Positions 47,153-60,345 of a DNA stretch of 64,000 nt are shown one piece after another; the stretch's first letter is position 1, and each line of letters opens with the position of its first letter. This stretch comes from Jackrogersella multiformis (Eukaryota; Ascomycota; Sordariomycetes; Xylariales; Hypoxylaceae), in contig CADCXD010000004.1 in NCBI GenBank assembly GCA_902806575.1, positions 2,914,001-2,978,000 on the forward strand. Reading direction: 5' to 3'. Below the pieces are notes generated by a model. It saw nothing but the letters and a program-made list of their open reading frames with translations. It was not told where the DNA came from and ran no database searches. The position numbers were made by a program, and so were the translations under genes.

Positions 47153-48851
47153 CGGGCCTAGGTATGATAGGGACTACGACATGGACTACGAGATAAGAGT
47201 GAGTGGAGTGCGTTGATCAAGATGGCTACGCCGACGAGGGACGAACAAGAGGCGGCAGTGAGCTCTGGTCTCGGTTGTCTTGGCATTGCATTACGTTGCA
47301 GCATTCTCTTAAGAGCAAGATCTACGGTAGATTACGAGACAGTCGTCGGGGATGGTTATGCGATACGCGTGTCCATTAGCCTGTCATTTATGGGGGCGTA
47401 GTTGCGACTAAATCTGCATGATTCAGGTCGCTAGATTCGAGTCTCACCAAGGCGATCCGGGGAACAGATGGCCTAAGCGTAGGTTGATGGCACTTTACAT
47501 ACTTATGTAGCTACCTAAGTGGGTATTCAACTAAATCGATGCCATGTATTTCCAATAATATCTTGTCTGCATATTGTTGCTATCGCAAGGATATGCAAAA
47601 CCACTAGGCTGCCGCCAATGTTGTGTCGTACGCTGCCCGTCTAGTGTTTCTGAATAGAGATTGCCAAGGTAATGAATCGCTAGGCAAGCCTCGTTTGTCG
47701 TTACTCTCGTACTCGAAGCTCGGGAAGTAAGTTATCAGACATGAATCCTCTTAGTTTGCGAGGTATGATCGACATAGTTGATGTTTACTATATCCCAATC
47801 GCCGGTCTCCATATTCATGCTATTAGATCGACTCATGGATTAGCTATCTGGCATAATGGTATACTAGTAGAAGGGACGTGTGATGAGATTTGGAGAATCT
47901 CGGTATGTAACCCATTGGCCAGACATATCCAAATATAGGGAGTGTATTTAAAGCCCAAGTTAGATATACACTCCATTCATTCAAGTGCGAAATTTCAGAT
48001 AGGTACCTGGTAGGTAGATTTAATGCCGCCCTATAAGCAAACATCGAGAAAGAAGATATTTACGTAGAAATTATATGACACCTCTGGTTCTCAGGAAGTG
48101 AAAAAATTATTCCCAACATATATTTAATAATAGCATTTGGAGTCGTATTCATCATTTCATAATCTTACCTACATAGAAAGAGCCGCCTACGAGAATATGC
48201 CTGATTTGGCACAATGTAATAAACGGACGAGCCGCCTCTTCCTTCAGGCACAGTCTCGAAGTATGATCTTACCCCTGAATCTGTGACCTACTACGCCACC
48301 AGTTGGGAGATTCCTAGAACTCCTGCGATGCTACGTCTGCATCGAAATTCTTTCTATTATTGTGCGGGTTTCAGCGGACTCCCCACGATATTAGAATCCT
48401 TTTATATCCCAGTATTCCCTGCTATCAGACCTGGCCTCCTAGTGGGCAATAAGATAGCCGAATGTCTGGAACGAAGGAATGACTGGATGATCTTGATGAT
48501 TTTGATGATTTTATATAAACGTACCTGACGATCACCTAGTTGGATGAATGAGATAATATATATATGCGTGTGTGTGCGTGTGTGTAGTAGTAGCATTGGC
48601 TACCTAGGTGTTTGGAGAACGGCGATCAATTTCAAACAGCACTGCTTTAAGTGGCACTCGGATAGCCGGACACGACGGGTGACGGCCCGCGCTGCTGCTG
48701 ATGCGATGCCGTAACAAGCGACATTTGTGATTAGGAATATTGTGTTTGTTCCGGTGTGACAATCCTATCCGACCTCGATTGGAATCTGAGCAGGCGAGCA
48801 CATTGGCCAACGCACATACGAGTTCGTTCTGACGAGCGTTTATTCCAGTTA
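47153..48851. other. Intergenic region left of the AT-rich element
   Basis: 1.7 kb without a supported gene. A GATGATTTT-type short repeat occurs near 48487-48512 and (TG)n with TATA runs at 48555-48586. A 13-base near-match (one change) to the MITE end is at about 48591-48603. Confidence 0.55.
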
Positions 48852-51122
48852 CCGCATCCATTAAGATATAATTAACTTTAAAGCACGGTTTAAAGATTTA
48901 ATTATATTATATTTAAAAATATATTAAATTATATTCGGTTATAATTTACTTAATAAATATTAAAATATCGTTATTTTTTTATTAAAATTATAATAAATAA
49001 TTACGTTTTTTTATTTTAAATTATTTAAAATATTTAATTAATAAATTAATAAAAATAAAAATTATTTTTATTATTACGATTATTATATATTAAAATAAAA
49101 AACGATTTTTTTTTATTAAAATGAATTTTTTAAATATATCGTATTTATTTATATTAATAAAAATTTAAAGTTATTTTATTTTTTAAAATTACCGTATATT
49201 TTTTAATATATATATATTAAAAACGTATATTAAAAAATTAATTTTTATTAAAAAAAACTTTCGTTAATTATATTTAAATAAAGTTTAAAAATATTTTCTT
49301 ATAAAAAATAAAAATAAAAATATAAATTATTTAAAAATTAAAAATTAAAATTTTATAATAAAAGATATTTATTATAATAATTATTATTAAAAAATAAATT
49401 ATAAATATAATATATTATAATTTATAAAATTTATAAAATAATTATACGTTATTAATTTCGGAAAAGTTTTTAACGTTATTTTAAAAATTATATTTAATAT
49501 ATTTTTAAATTTTCGTTTTTTTAATAAATAATTTATTATTATTTTTTAAAAATATTAAATTATAAAACGTTAAATAATTTATATAATTTAAAAACTTTTA
49601 AATAAAATAATTAAATATATAAATAACTTTTTTTAATATATTTATAAAATTTTTAAATTTTTTTAATATAATTTTATTTTTTATTAATTTAATTTAATTT
49701 TTATTTTTAATATAAATAAAACTTTTTTATTATTTAAATTTCTCGAAAATTATATATATAATTTAAAAAAAATTAAATTAATAACCGAAAAAACGAATAA
49801 AAATAATTAAAATAAAAAATAAATTATTTTTATATTATATATTTTTATCGATAATTTAATATTTTTACGTTTTAAAATTATTTTTTATAATAAAAATATA
49901 ATTAAAAATAAAAAAAAACCGATTTTATTATTTAAATATTATAATTAAATTTAACGATATAATATATAATAATAAAGTTTTATTTAAATAATAAATTAAT
50001 AAAAAAACTTTATTAATTATAAAATTAACGATTTAAAAATTAAACTTAAAAAAATAATATTATTAAAGTTAATTTTATATTTTTAATTTTTTAACGTCGT
50101 TATTAATAAATTATTTAAAAAACTTTTTTTAAAAAAACGAATTTATATTTAAAAAAAATAAAAATTACCGGCAATTTTTTAAAAAAATAAACTTTTAAAA
50201 ATATAAAAACGTTTTAAATAATATTATAATAAAAAGTTAATTAAATTTTATTTATTTATATTAAAATAATTATTTATTTTTAACGAAAAAAATTAATTTA
50301 TTATAAAATATTATAAAATAAATTAAATAATATAAAAATATTAATTATAATTTAAAAAAAATTATTATATAATATATATTATTTTTTTAAAAAATTATAT
50401 TAATAAAATTTTATCGTTAATATTAATTAAAAATTAATAAAAATAAAAATAATTTAATAAAACGTTTAAAAAAATAAAATAAAAAACGCGTTTTTTAAAT
50501 ATTTTAATAAATAAATAAAAAATATAATTAATTTAAATAAATAAAAAATATAATTAATTTAAATAAAGTTTTAAATAAATTAACGTTTAATAAAAATATA
50601 ATAATAAATTTAAATTTATTAATATTCGAATTTTTTTAAACTTTTAAATTTATAATTTATAATAATTTTTTTAAATTTAAAATTTTTTAAAAAAATTTTA
50701 TATATAAAAAACTTTTTATTTTTTTATTTATAATAACGATTTTACGTAATAACGTATTTTTTTAATAATTTAACCGTAATATATTTTTAAATTAAAAAAT
50801 ATAAAATATATATAATATTATAATATATACGTTTTATTATAATAAAAATAATTAAATAATTAAATTAAATTAAATAAATTTAAAAAAAACATTTAAAAAT
50901 TAATAATAAAAGATTTTATAATATACGTTAATATAATTAATTAATATAATTAATAAAAAATTTTAAATTTTATTATATAATTTTAAATAATATTTTATAA
51001 TTTTAAAAATATAAAAAAATTATAAAAATTTATATAATTAACTTTTTTTAATACGTATTATATAACTATTAAACCTTTTATTAAACCGTGCCTTAAAGTT
51101 AATTATATTTTAATAAATACGG
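48852..51122. mobile_element. RIP-degraded DNA transposon in a 2.27 kb AT-only block
   Basis: The block is almost entirely A and T; remaining C and G sit mostly in CG pairs or in CTT/AAG. CpA and TpG are nearly absent while CpG persists, which is the established mark of repeat-induced point mutation (CpA to TpA). The two ends are inverted repeats of about 45 bp. The left end begins CCGCATCCATTAAG and the right end, reverse-complemented, CCGTATTTATTAAA; both continue with ATATAATTAACTTTAARGCA, then CGGTTTAA. Most differences between the arms are C-T or G-A transitions. Both ends abut TA (48850-48851 and 51123-51124), and the size fits a Tc1/mariner-type element. No coding frame survives, so the family is inferred only from TIR, TA and length. 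Confidence 0.8.
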
Positions 51123-54100
51123 TACGTTACTTTCGTGGCACGGGTAATGCCGTGATATGGGTTCCTGGTCCTTAATGCTAAAATAGGAAGTATAACGATA
51201 TAGAACAAGTTAGAATAAGACAAGCAGGACAAGTAGCATGGATCTGGGGATCAAGTTGCGCCTCCACGAACGGTTGCAAGGATTCCACGGACTTTTCAAT
51301 CACGAATAAATTCCCGTAAAAATGACAGCCCCAGCTCAAAACCGGAATTTTTTTACCATGATCATGACCAGCTCATCGGATGTGTGGTTCCTTTAAACCC
51401 CCTTTGCCATAGTGTAGAGGCTTATTCCTATGTATACCACCTAGGCCCACTTGTATACTTTCTACATGAAAACCTCACCTTGAGAATAGTACTATGTATG
51501 TCGATAGAGACTTTGAAGACATTGATATGCTGGATGGTCTGGATTAGCGCACACTAGGATCCTTATTGCGAAGAGCGGTCACTTCACCGTCTGTGAGTGA
51601 TTGGATGACGATTGGATGATAATGGGCACTGCTTTTTGGGTCAACTGCATCCCGAACTTCTCAAAAAGTTATAAGCTGACTGGCCGAGATTGATAGAGCT
51701 CCCAACTTTGGCTGTCTAGCATGTAGCCCATGAAAAACCCCACATGGCTGAAACATAATGGCTAATGTCCGTCTGGATATCTGCAGTGGCGTTGCTACAA
51801 CCATGGTTGTCCATGGTATTGACTGATAGGATGTTACTGGCCGTTTGCGTTTAGAGGGCTTTATGTTTTTTGTTGTTGTTGTTGTTGTTGTTACAGTATA
51901 TGCCATATGGTGCGTGCCTGACTGTAACCCGAATAAATTGGGTGATATTGGTCGGGACTAGCGTTGCCTCATTGTCGATTTGACACGCTGGCTCCATCTC
52001 TCTCTGTCTCTCTCCACGATCGCCTAGGTATTAGGTTCTATTGGTCAACGAGACCGGGAGAGTTGCGTTGTTGCTAATATATTGCAGCGACACACATTAT
52101 GTACCTAGGTAGCCAAGTAACCATGCAGCCACGGAAAAAGGGTTGAGGTTTAATACATGGAGGTAGACTTCGACCACGGACAATTGTGACTGTGCGCCAA
52201 TCCTGGCGATGGCCATGTTAGCTCCTCGTTAGCGATCTCGATAGCGACCCCGGGCGTAAAGCTTTGGCCTCCATGTAGGCACCATGTATGCACCAACGTA
52301 GCTGGCTTACAGCTCTGTGGAGCATCCATGGATGTCTGTGTGCGAAGATCCGTAATCCGCCAGGCTATACTCGAAATAGATGGTTGTCGCTTGCTTGCTT
52401 GCTTGCTTCGTACGGCGATACGTACCGAATTGTGAAGTTTCTGCCGTCGGGTCAAATACGAGCTGGATCTCACATCCCGGAAAGAAGTGTTAAACGAGCT
52501 GTTGACTTGTCAAAATGGGAGAAGGAAAGGGGTAAAAGGGTTGTAGTTGTTCCCTGGTTGGTAGGCTATGCAGGAACATAGCTACCTACCTAGGTACCTA
52601 ACATGCAAATATTCCTCCAATTCCTCCGATAAACCCTTACGTCTCGTCTCCCCTCCACTTGGTAAAGAAGGGGATAAAAAGGGGGGAAAGGGGGAATCGA
52701 TATGACTAGTCTGCTAGTGTAGGTAGGTACCTAGGCAATGGTCCGAATTCCGTGGATATATCAATCTATTCTGGATGTATCGTTCTGCAAGGTACCAGAA
52801 CATCCGAGCCATTACTTATGTGTTCCCTACATAGTGGACGCCATATGTGGGCTAAAAAAGGGCCGCGTCTCCAGCGATCTGGGAATTGCCCAGACCGTCA
52901 CCTCGACCATGTGTTGAACGGTGTAGTACGAGGAAGCACCAAGCGTCCTCACTAAGAATACATAGTAGCTGCATGTTCCTCGTCTCGTCGTTTCAAAGAC
53001 GTGCGCTAGAGAATGTTTGATGGGGGCCTTTTTTTGGTCGAAGCAGTCAGACACTAAGTGACTAAGTGGACGAGATAGGAGATGAGAAAGGGATGGCGCC
53101 CGAGGCGCATACGGTATTGAAGATGCGTTGTTCAAGATGTTGTTTCACCGCATATGAGTAACCATCCATGTTGTCTTTACTAGGTAGGTAGGGAATTGTT
53201 CGGTCAAGGGTCCCTTTTTTTCCTCTCTTCTTTCGGAGTCTCTAAATTTTTATGTAGATGATGTAGAAGAGGAAAGAAAAAAGAGTTTCTCGACTCGGGC
53301 CGTCCTTTTCATAACGGGCACTAAATATCTAAACTTGGGAAAGTGCCATAAACACAGGTACACAAAACTAAATATTGAATTTGAAGGGCGTGCCTTCAGG
53401 AGCGAGTTTATTTGTTTTATTCGACTCCAGGGCTGCCAGATCGCTACTATGGGAAGTGGCATGGTGGCATGGTGGATGCTGCCGGTTCAGTGCTCATCTA
53501 TCCCTGCTTGCCCTGTAAAGAGGCGGGACAGGGATTTAAGGTCTGAGCAACTACATACAAGCAGCCATAGGTAGTACCTGCCTAGGTGGCCATAGGAGGT
53601 AGTAGAGCTACATGTACCTACCTACGTAGGGGTAGATACCTAGGTAGGTACCTAGAATGGATGTCGTGCGATACGTGATACGTAAAAAAATAAATCCCAC
53701 TAACGCTAGTGCCAGATTGGAAGAGGTAGGTGGTGGGGTTACAAGTACCTAGGTACGTACTAGGTAGGGGTTAGACCAACCCTGGCTGCCCGACTGCATC
53801 TTCAATCTTCTCTCCTTCACCAAAATCAACCATGTCCATCAGATGTCCATCAACCATCTGCGTGCCTTTCCAGTGCCATGCAGTAGTCTCCTTCGTTTAC
53901 AACCACTCATTCACTGAATCTGCATGAACTTGGGGATCGATCTTTAGCATACCAAAAAACACTCTTTTTTCTTGAACATCTTATCCTTTTGGGCCGTCTA
54001 CCTAGATAGCTTGAGGGGAAAGCTGTGTCTCTCTTCGTCTAGCCAGCCAGCCAGCTAGTCAAATTACTATTTCACCCGTCGATCATATCCAAACAACGCA

Positions 54101-54994
54101 TTCTCTCCTACCTACTCGAACTGCCCGCTTGCCCTCCCACCCCGTTCTCCCTACCACCCGAACGATAACGCCGCAAAGGGGCATGCAGCTGCATCCAAGC
54201 ACCGCATAATTGTCCAAAGCTGTTTTGGAAGCATTGCATACCCAATAAATCGTGCGTGTCTACCCGGCGCCAAAAGAGATCAAGAAAATAAAAAAAATAA
54301 AGGCAAGATAAACAGCACATCGGCTGCTTCTGCCCGAGAATAAGACAACTACCAAAAAAAGAGATTTAGGCCGGACACCACACACCAACCGAAATAAAAG
54401 TGTCTTGCGGTACCTACATAATAGTCACCTACCTAAGGTAGCCAAGGCCTTTTCGGATAACAGATCAACAGATCAACCTGACAAGTGGTTGAGTCAAACT
54501 TAATATCTGATCTGTCGACACCCATCCCATCTTAATCGCCGGTTTGCCTCTCGTCTGTTAAATAGTTTGCTTTACTAGCCGACGATACACCCACCTATAC
54601 CCCCTCGAGCACGTCCCGCAGAGTACCTAGACCCCGTTTTAGCTGGAGTCTACCGAATTATCCAGTCGTATCGACCCGGTACCTAATCCAGTCAGTTGTT
54701 CAATCACAACTCTCCAACCTTGTCTCGTACAACTAGGATATATGCATCGGGCACTGGTCTCCAAGTTGCCGATACCCACAAGTCGGAACTGAGAACCTTT
54801 GGAAGCAAGAGGAACAAATTCACACCGTTCGATCCTGCTGATTGGTGTCTCGCAACCCCCATACCAGCTCATCTGGCAAACTTCTTCAAAAATATCAGAT
54901 TAATTTCTTCACCCTAATCGAGTTTCTTCTTCGCCTAACGGAGTCAAAGTGTGGATTGAAGAAAAGGGGAAGATTGCCATAGGCTTGCGATGTC
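51123..54994. other. Intergenic region with microsatellites
   Basis: 3.9 kb with no supported gene. It holds (TTG)n at about 51870-51892, five GCTT units at 52389-52408, and several TACCTAGGTA copies (52102-52111, near 52592, 53637 and 53746). The last several hundred bases, pyrimidine-rich with CAGC runs near 54042-54056, are likely the promoter and long leader of the DENN gene; small frames there (for example 54696-54917) are not convincing genes. Confidence 0.55.
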
Positions 54995-57900
54995 ATGGAT
55001 TGCCCTTCGGCACCGCTCGCGGACTATTTCTGGATTGCGGGCATCGAGTCCATATCCTACCAAGACCTCTCACCTCCAATCTCGTCTACCCAAGTAGAAG
55101 ACACCATCACTGAAGATGGCGAGCCCGACGACTATACCGAGCCGGCAGCTCGATCGGCCTCTCCTTCAGCCAACAAGACCTTTGCTCGACACTCCCGCCA
55201 GAACTCTAACCACAGACTTTCCAAAGCATCCTTCACTTCAATCCATACGCTTGAAGAACTAGATGGGAACACAAGAAGTAATCGAAGCAGTGCCACGATT
55301 AGGCCTAACCCGCTTCCTGTTGGTGTCTCCGGCGGTCAAGATGGCATATTCCTGGATTTCGACTTCGATAAGGCCCTGGTCAAATTCGCAGCCGAGAGGG
55401 AGAACTTCTTGGAGGATCTAAGCTTCTCGGCTGGTGCCAAGACGCAGGCCCGGCCACCGATGGTGAACCCGCGGACGGAGAAACTCAAGGTCGACGATTC
55501 TTTGGGCGGAAGGATGACCCCGATGAAAAGCATCAGGGGGAGCATCAGAGGCAGTATAAGACGGAAGATAAGCTTCAGGGACATGAATAGCGCTCGAAAG
55601 CAGCCAACAACCCCGAGACCTGGTATGGCCCCATTTCGCGATTTAGGCGGAGGGTCTTTCTTAGAGAACGTGGCAGAAGGGCTGCCCCCGGAACTTTTCG
55701 ATCATAACTGCAAGACGGGCTCTGTGTTTTGTACTGACTTCTGCAAACTAGCTTCAATCCGAACTACCAAGAGATTGAGTAGTTACAATTCCGTTATCCC
55801 TCCGCCCGAGCCCCTTAACCTCGACCCTGATATGCATCCGCTGAAACGACGATTTGAGCCCGAGCTCCTCGACCGGTACCCTCCTCGACATGACACGGAA
55901 AGTCTCAGCAAGAGAGGCAAATTTCCAGATTACGTGCCCATGTTTGCATTCCCCAACGACATTCAGATCGTGTCATCCGATGACAGGCCGAGGTCGACAT
56001 GGCACGGGTTTACTATGACTTCGGATGATAACTCTAAGTTATATGGCGTAACCGTCATTATATGGACCGCACTTACAACAGATATAGCAGATAATATCGA
56101 GAGACGTTGTGAACTTTGGAGGCAGAGACATATGACTGAAGAGGAGCGGGAGCTTGCTGGTAGTCTGGGAGCACGTCTCGCCGCAGAACGTGCGCATCTC
56201 TCGCAACTGCTCGCCAGGCTCCCGACGATACCGTCTGGGTCGTCCGCTCGAGACACGCTCGACGACCAGATCAGTGCAGTAGAGGAGAAAATAAGCCTGA
56301 TGACGGAAATGTTGCGACCCCTGAGACACGGGGCCGCATCGAAAATCGATGGCTTGACCGCCGGCGAGAGTGGCCTCTGGACGCCTCGGGCGTACGGTAT
56401 TCTTGGTAGGGATGTTACAAGAGTGGGCTTCTGGAAGGATTGGCTTCGAGCCGTCATCGTGCCAATGACAGACGGCGGGATTTTGCGTGTACCTCCAAGC
56501 TCTCCTCGAGTTGGTCGCTGGCAACCATTAGAGCGATATGTGGTCAATCTATGCACTGAGGCGTTCAGTCCTCTCAGCTCTAAAACCCAGGTTGAGATTG
56601 GCGTGCGCGAGTTGCGTCTATATGCGCGAAAGGAGGCTATCAATGAGCTTCCTGGCTCGCGTAACACTGACATTTATGCGTTGTTTAGATCCCTCTCGCT
56701 CGATAACATCGTCACTCTCTTCGAATATGCCATGTCTGAGTCACGAATTATCTTCCTCTCGTCGCATACGGCGATGCTTCTTCTTGCTTGCAACGCTATT
56801 GTTAGCCTGATGTATCCCTTAACTTGGGCAAGCATCTTTATTCCAATTTTACCAGCGCGGCTGATAGCTGCTCTTGATGCACCTTGTCCTTATATCGTCG
56901 GCATCGAGCGAAGATATGACAACATCGCGCTCCCGGATGATGACTATGTTCTAGTTGACTTAGACAAGGACACGATTGAATCACCGGCACTGCCAGTCCG
57001 TCTCCCAAAACAACACCGACGGAAACTTCTTTCACTTCTACAACATGGAGCTCCGCATGCTTTACGCTATGGCGTCATGACCGGACCGCCTCCATATGCG
57101 ATCGAGTCTTTCCCTTACGACTCCTTTTCTGCTGAGAATGGCGCCCTTTTCAACGAGAAGGCTTCGCCAAGTATGCTGTATAAATGGGTTGCGCAAAACT
57201 CCTCATCTTTTGGAGACCCTGAGCCCATGGATACGACGAACGCGCCCGTGTTCAATGCATTCTTGCATGCAAAGCCGGGAGGTACTGAACGACCTACCAC
57301 CAGCAAATCAAACAAGACTAGTCCACCATCATCGGTGTCGCCTATCTCCGTGAACTTCCCGCCTATGCCAGCAACACCGATCTCCAGAAGCGATTCTGGA
57401 TTCGCACTATCCTCTACGCTGAAAGAAAAGAGATCGGGGCATTTCAACGAGAATAAAGGTCGGCGCAGCTCCTCGTTCGGCCATGCGCCAGTTCACCGAC
57501 CTCACGCACCATTTTTGAACGGGCATCAATCCAATTTGTCCATCTCTGCCATTTCGATCGACTCGCAATCATCGTACGGAGGCTACGCTCCATCGTCCTA
57601 CGCCCAGTCTACCATTGCCGCGTCAACAGTGATGCCAAACATGCTTGTTCAGCCGGTAGAAAATACCGAGTCGACGATGTGGGTCGAAGGACATTGCTTT
57701 AACTTGTATGGCAATGACACAACCTTGACCTGTACCATCTGCGACGATCATTGTGATGGTGATGGTTGGTACAAATGCTCAGGTTGTGGATCAGTGTCTC
57801 ACGGACGTTGTCTTGGATGCGTCTGTATCGTCTGTCCAATTGCCTTTAATGCCGATAAGGTTCGAGCTGCTTTCGTACGCTGCCTCGCGAGTCTCCTATA

Positions 57901-58557
57901 TACATACCGCAAGCACCTAGGCCGACCAACGAAGGACCAAAAGAACAGTCGTCAGATATATGGATTCGACATGAATGGATTCATTAGAAGCTTACCGTAT
58001 GAACAGCAGGAGTATGTCACGATGATGAAGGAAACACAAGGTATATTATTATTCTCATTACTTGCGTTGTAGCAGCTGCTAACTCTACACTAGCTTTCAA
58101 TGAATTCATACATGAGCGTGAGATGCAGCCTGCCTCGAACCCAGAGATTCGCCTCTTCGATGAGATAATCCTCGCCAAGAAGGCTCGGGGGAAATCTAGC
58201 TTGTCATCAGGATTGTCCCGTCTCTCAACAATTAGAGCCTCCCACGGCGTCTCCGCTTCCCTGCCTGGACTCCAGATACCCTCTAGGCATTCCAAACTAC
58301 CATCATTTTTGGTAGACACGTCCGATCACATATGGAGAACTGCCTCCGTGCCTGTACCGAACTCCAAATTCCAAGGCGATTACCGCGCAGTGACGACGAG
58401 AACACCGGTACGACTAGACCCTTCACTTATGAAGGAACCCCGCGCCATACAGGGTGTACCACGTCCTGAGCAACGCAGAAGAGGGGTTATGAGGAAGCAA
58501 GTTCCCAGCATGATAATCTCCACTCCAGCCTCTCCCTCTTCTCCCGAGTCTCAGTAA
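54995..58557 (+). CDS. DENN-domain protein with C-terminal zinc-binding segment
   Basis: DENN proteins are Rab GTPase exchange factors (established). Exons 54995-58040 and 58094-58557 give 1169 aa; the intron falls inside the dDENN part. The start MDCPSAPLADYFWIAGIESI holds the first conserved motif. The uDENN core is near residues 305-365 (YVPMFAFPNDIQIVSSDDRP, FTMTSDDNSKLYGVTVIIWT). The cDENN is near 555-665 (LDNIVTLFEYAMSESRIIFL, PLTWASIFIPILPARLIAAL, CPYIVGIERRYD). A cysteine/histidine-rich C1-like finger is near 898-950 (GHCFNLYGND, CTICDDHCDGDGWYKCSGCG, SHGRCLGCVCIVC). The dDENN follows (YEQQEYVTMMKETQAFNEFI). The C-terminus is disordered. The Rab target is unknown. Confidence 0.92.
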
Positions 58558-59675
58558 CTCGAGTTAGCTATGTGTTGATTACACATCAAGTCAGAACAAC
58601 TTGCTAGAATGTAACATTAACAAGGAAAAAGGCTGTATGCTTTGCCACACTGTATTATAGCTCTGGAAGGGGACATGAGATGAAAAACGGTTGTCCCATG
58701 TCGCTTTCATCCGATGACCTAGGTTTCTATCGACATTTTAATTCCGGAGCGGCACATCCACAGGCGACCCTGCATTATTATTAGGCGACGGAGAGGGGGA
58801 GAATAATATCTAGCTAAATTTGCTTACCCAACCAACAAGGATGCATTGCAAGATGGGGAGAATAAGATAAGGGAGGGACGGCGGCGGAACAAATGAAGAA
58901 GAGCTGCGAGGACACCCAACCAGCTTGAATATCTAGTTGGGCTTGTTTGCAGAGATAGGCAGATCGTGATCAATTTACTACAGCAGAAGGAGAGGAAGGA
59001 AGTAAGGAAGTAGTAGCAAGGCGGCCGAGTAGACGTCGATATGAATCACAAAACAGACAAACAAACGCATTCAACATCGAGCTCGACTATATTCGACTGT
59101 GAATATCATCGTGACTGTAGGTAGCCTCACTTGGGGCTTTGCTTCTCAATTTCGGTAGCGCAATGTTAATGTGTTGATGTGGTGGTATATTGCCAAGTCA
59201 AGCCTTCTGCCCCCTTTTTTGCGTGCGATCTGGGTATACATACATGCGGTACTCATTAGACGGATACTACTCCATGCCTCCAGGCTGCCTTTTTGTGTGC
59301 CCTAAACTCCCCCGAGTAGCAATAGCAACAACAGCCCAGCCGTTCCCTGCTCTTCGGATTGTATGCATTGTAGACCGAGCTGATTAGTCCTCCGGAAAGA
59401 GAAGTCTCAAGGAATCTTCTCCAACCCTCCCCCCCTCTTTTTTTGGCTCCCTTCCCACGCGAGACGGAAATAACCCGCGTGTCGCATATCCCGTTATACC
59501 CTCCCAGGTAATATAGTCCGGCGTATTGTATCGTGACCAGACGCCCCTTTCCAGTCGATCCCTTGCCCTCGCATCTTGACATTATTTCCTTGGACGGCGT
59601 AAGTCGTGCAGTCGTATCCAGGTATTCGTTCATTCATTGCCTTTGTCTTGGAATGGGCTATGATAGGATTCGTTT
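58558..59675. other. Intergenic region between convergent genes
   Basis: 1.1 kb of 3' flank for the DENN and Ypi1-type genes. Purine-rich runs near 58850-58990. No gene supported. Confidence 0.55.
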
Positions 59676-60345
59676 CTATCGTGCCCTCCCGGCGCCAGGA
59701 GATCCGCGACCGCCGGGATTGCGTCCGTCACCGCCGCCTCCTGGGTTCGGCCGGGGCTTCGGCTTCGGCTGCTTCTCGTACGCGTTCGGACTCGGCCTGC
59801 GCCTGCGCTGTTGTTGCCCTCCATGGCCCGAGCACTCCCCGTCGCGATCGTGGTCGTGGTTATGCTGCTGCTGCTGCTGGCGCCGCCGCGCCGCCAAGGC
59901 TCTCTCCCGCGGGTCATCCGCCGATCTGTTGCCCGCATCTGAGTCCGAATCTGACGACGAAGATGACGACTCGTCGCTCGAGGACTCGTCGGAGGACTCG
60001 CCGACTTGGCGCGGCGCGTGGTATATGCAGCAGACTGTTGTCACGTTCGTTAAGATCCACATCTCAAATCGGCATGGACGAGCCAGCTGGGAAGAAAGAA
60101 AGCTTACCTTTAGATCGTTTTCGGCCCAGCCCCTCGTTGTCCACGACGGACTCGGCCCACTGCACGCGGTGGTCGGAGGGAGGGTGTGCGCCGCGCAGGC
60201 GTAGGATCGCGGGGGCTGCTGGCGCGGGCGCTTCGGTGACGGTTTGGGTTGCGGAGCCCGTGGGCGCTGCAGTCTGGACTTGGGTTTGGGGGCCTTGGGG
60301 GCGGTCTCGTTGCCGTTGATTCGAGTGGGGGTTTGGTCCGGACAT
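59676..60345 (-). CDS. YPI1: Type 1 protein phosphatase regulator Ypi1
   Basis: Ypi1 (animal PPP1R11/inhibitor-3) binds and regulates PP1 (Glc7) in the nucleus. Minus-strand exons 60345-60108 and 60034-59676 give 198 aa. The splice restores the family signature: TQTVTEAPAPAAPAILRLRG, HRVQWAESVVDNEGLGRKRS, then KVCCIYHAPRQVGESSDESS. HRVQWAE contains the RVxW-type PP1-docking motif (VQW). An acidic Ser-rich tract and a Gln/His- and Pro/Gly-rich basic tail follow, ending GGRGSPGAGRAR. The 261 aa frame to 60461 crosses the intron in another frame and is not the gene. Length exceeds yeast Ypi1 (155 aa) because of the tail. Confidence 0.93.

Noticed and set aside
47425..47460. tRNA T-arm-like word GATTCGAGTCTCACC
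   Set aside because: No acceptor, D or anticodon stems can be formed around it.
48852..51122. Centromere-like DNA or a mitochondrial DNA insertion as the source of the AT block
   Set aside because: The block has sharp edges, matching terminal inverted repeats and TA flanks, and a CpA-depleted, CpG-retaining pattern, all of which point to a RIP-mutated transposon.
54696..54917. 73-codon frame upstream of the DENN gene
   Set aside because: No family, weak codon bias and a position in the likely leader; at most an upstream ORF.
59533..60319. Plus-strand frames of 223 and 237 codons
   Set aside because: They lie opposite the YPI1 gene, whose signature motifs and intron are unambiguous.
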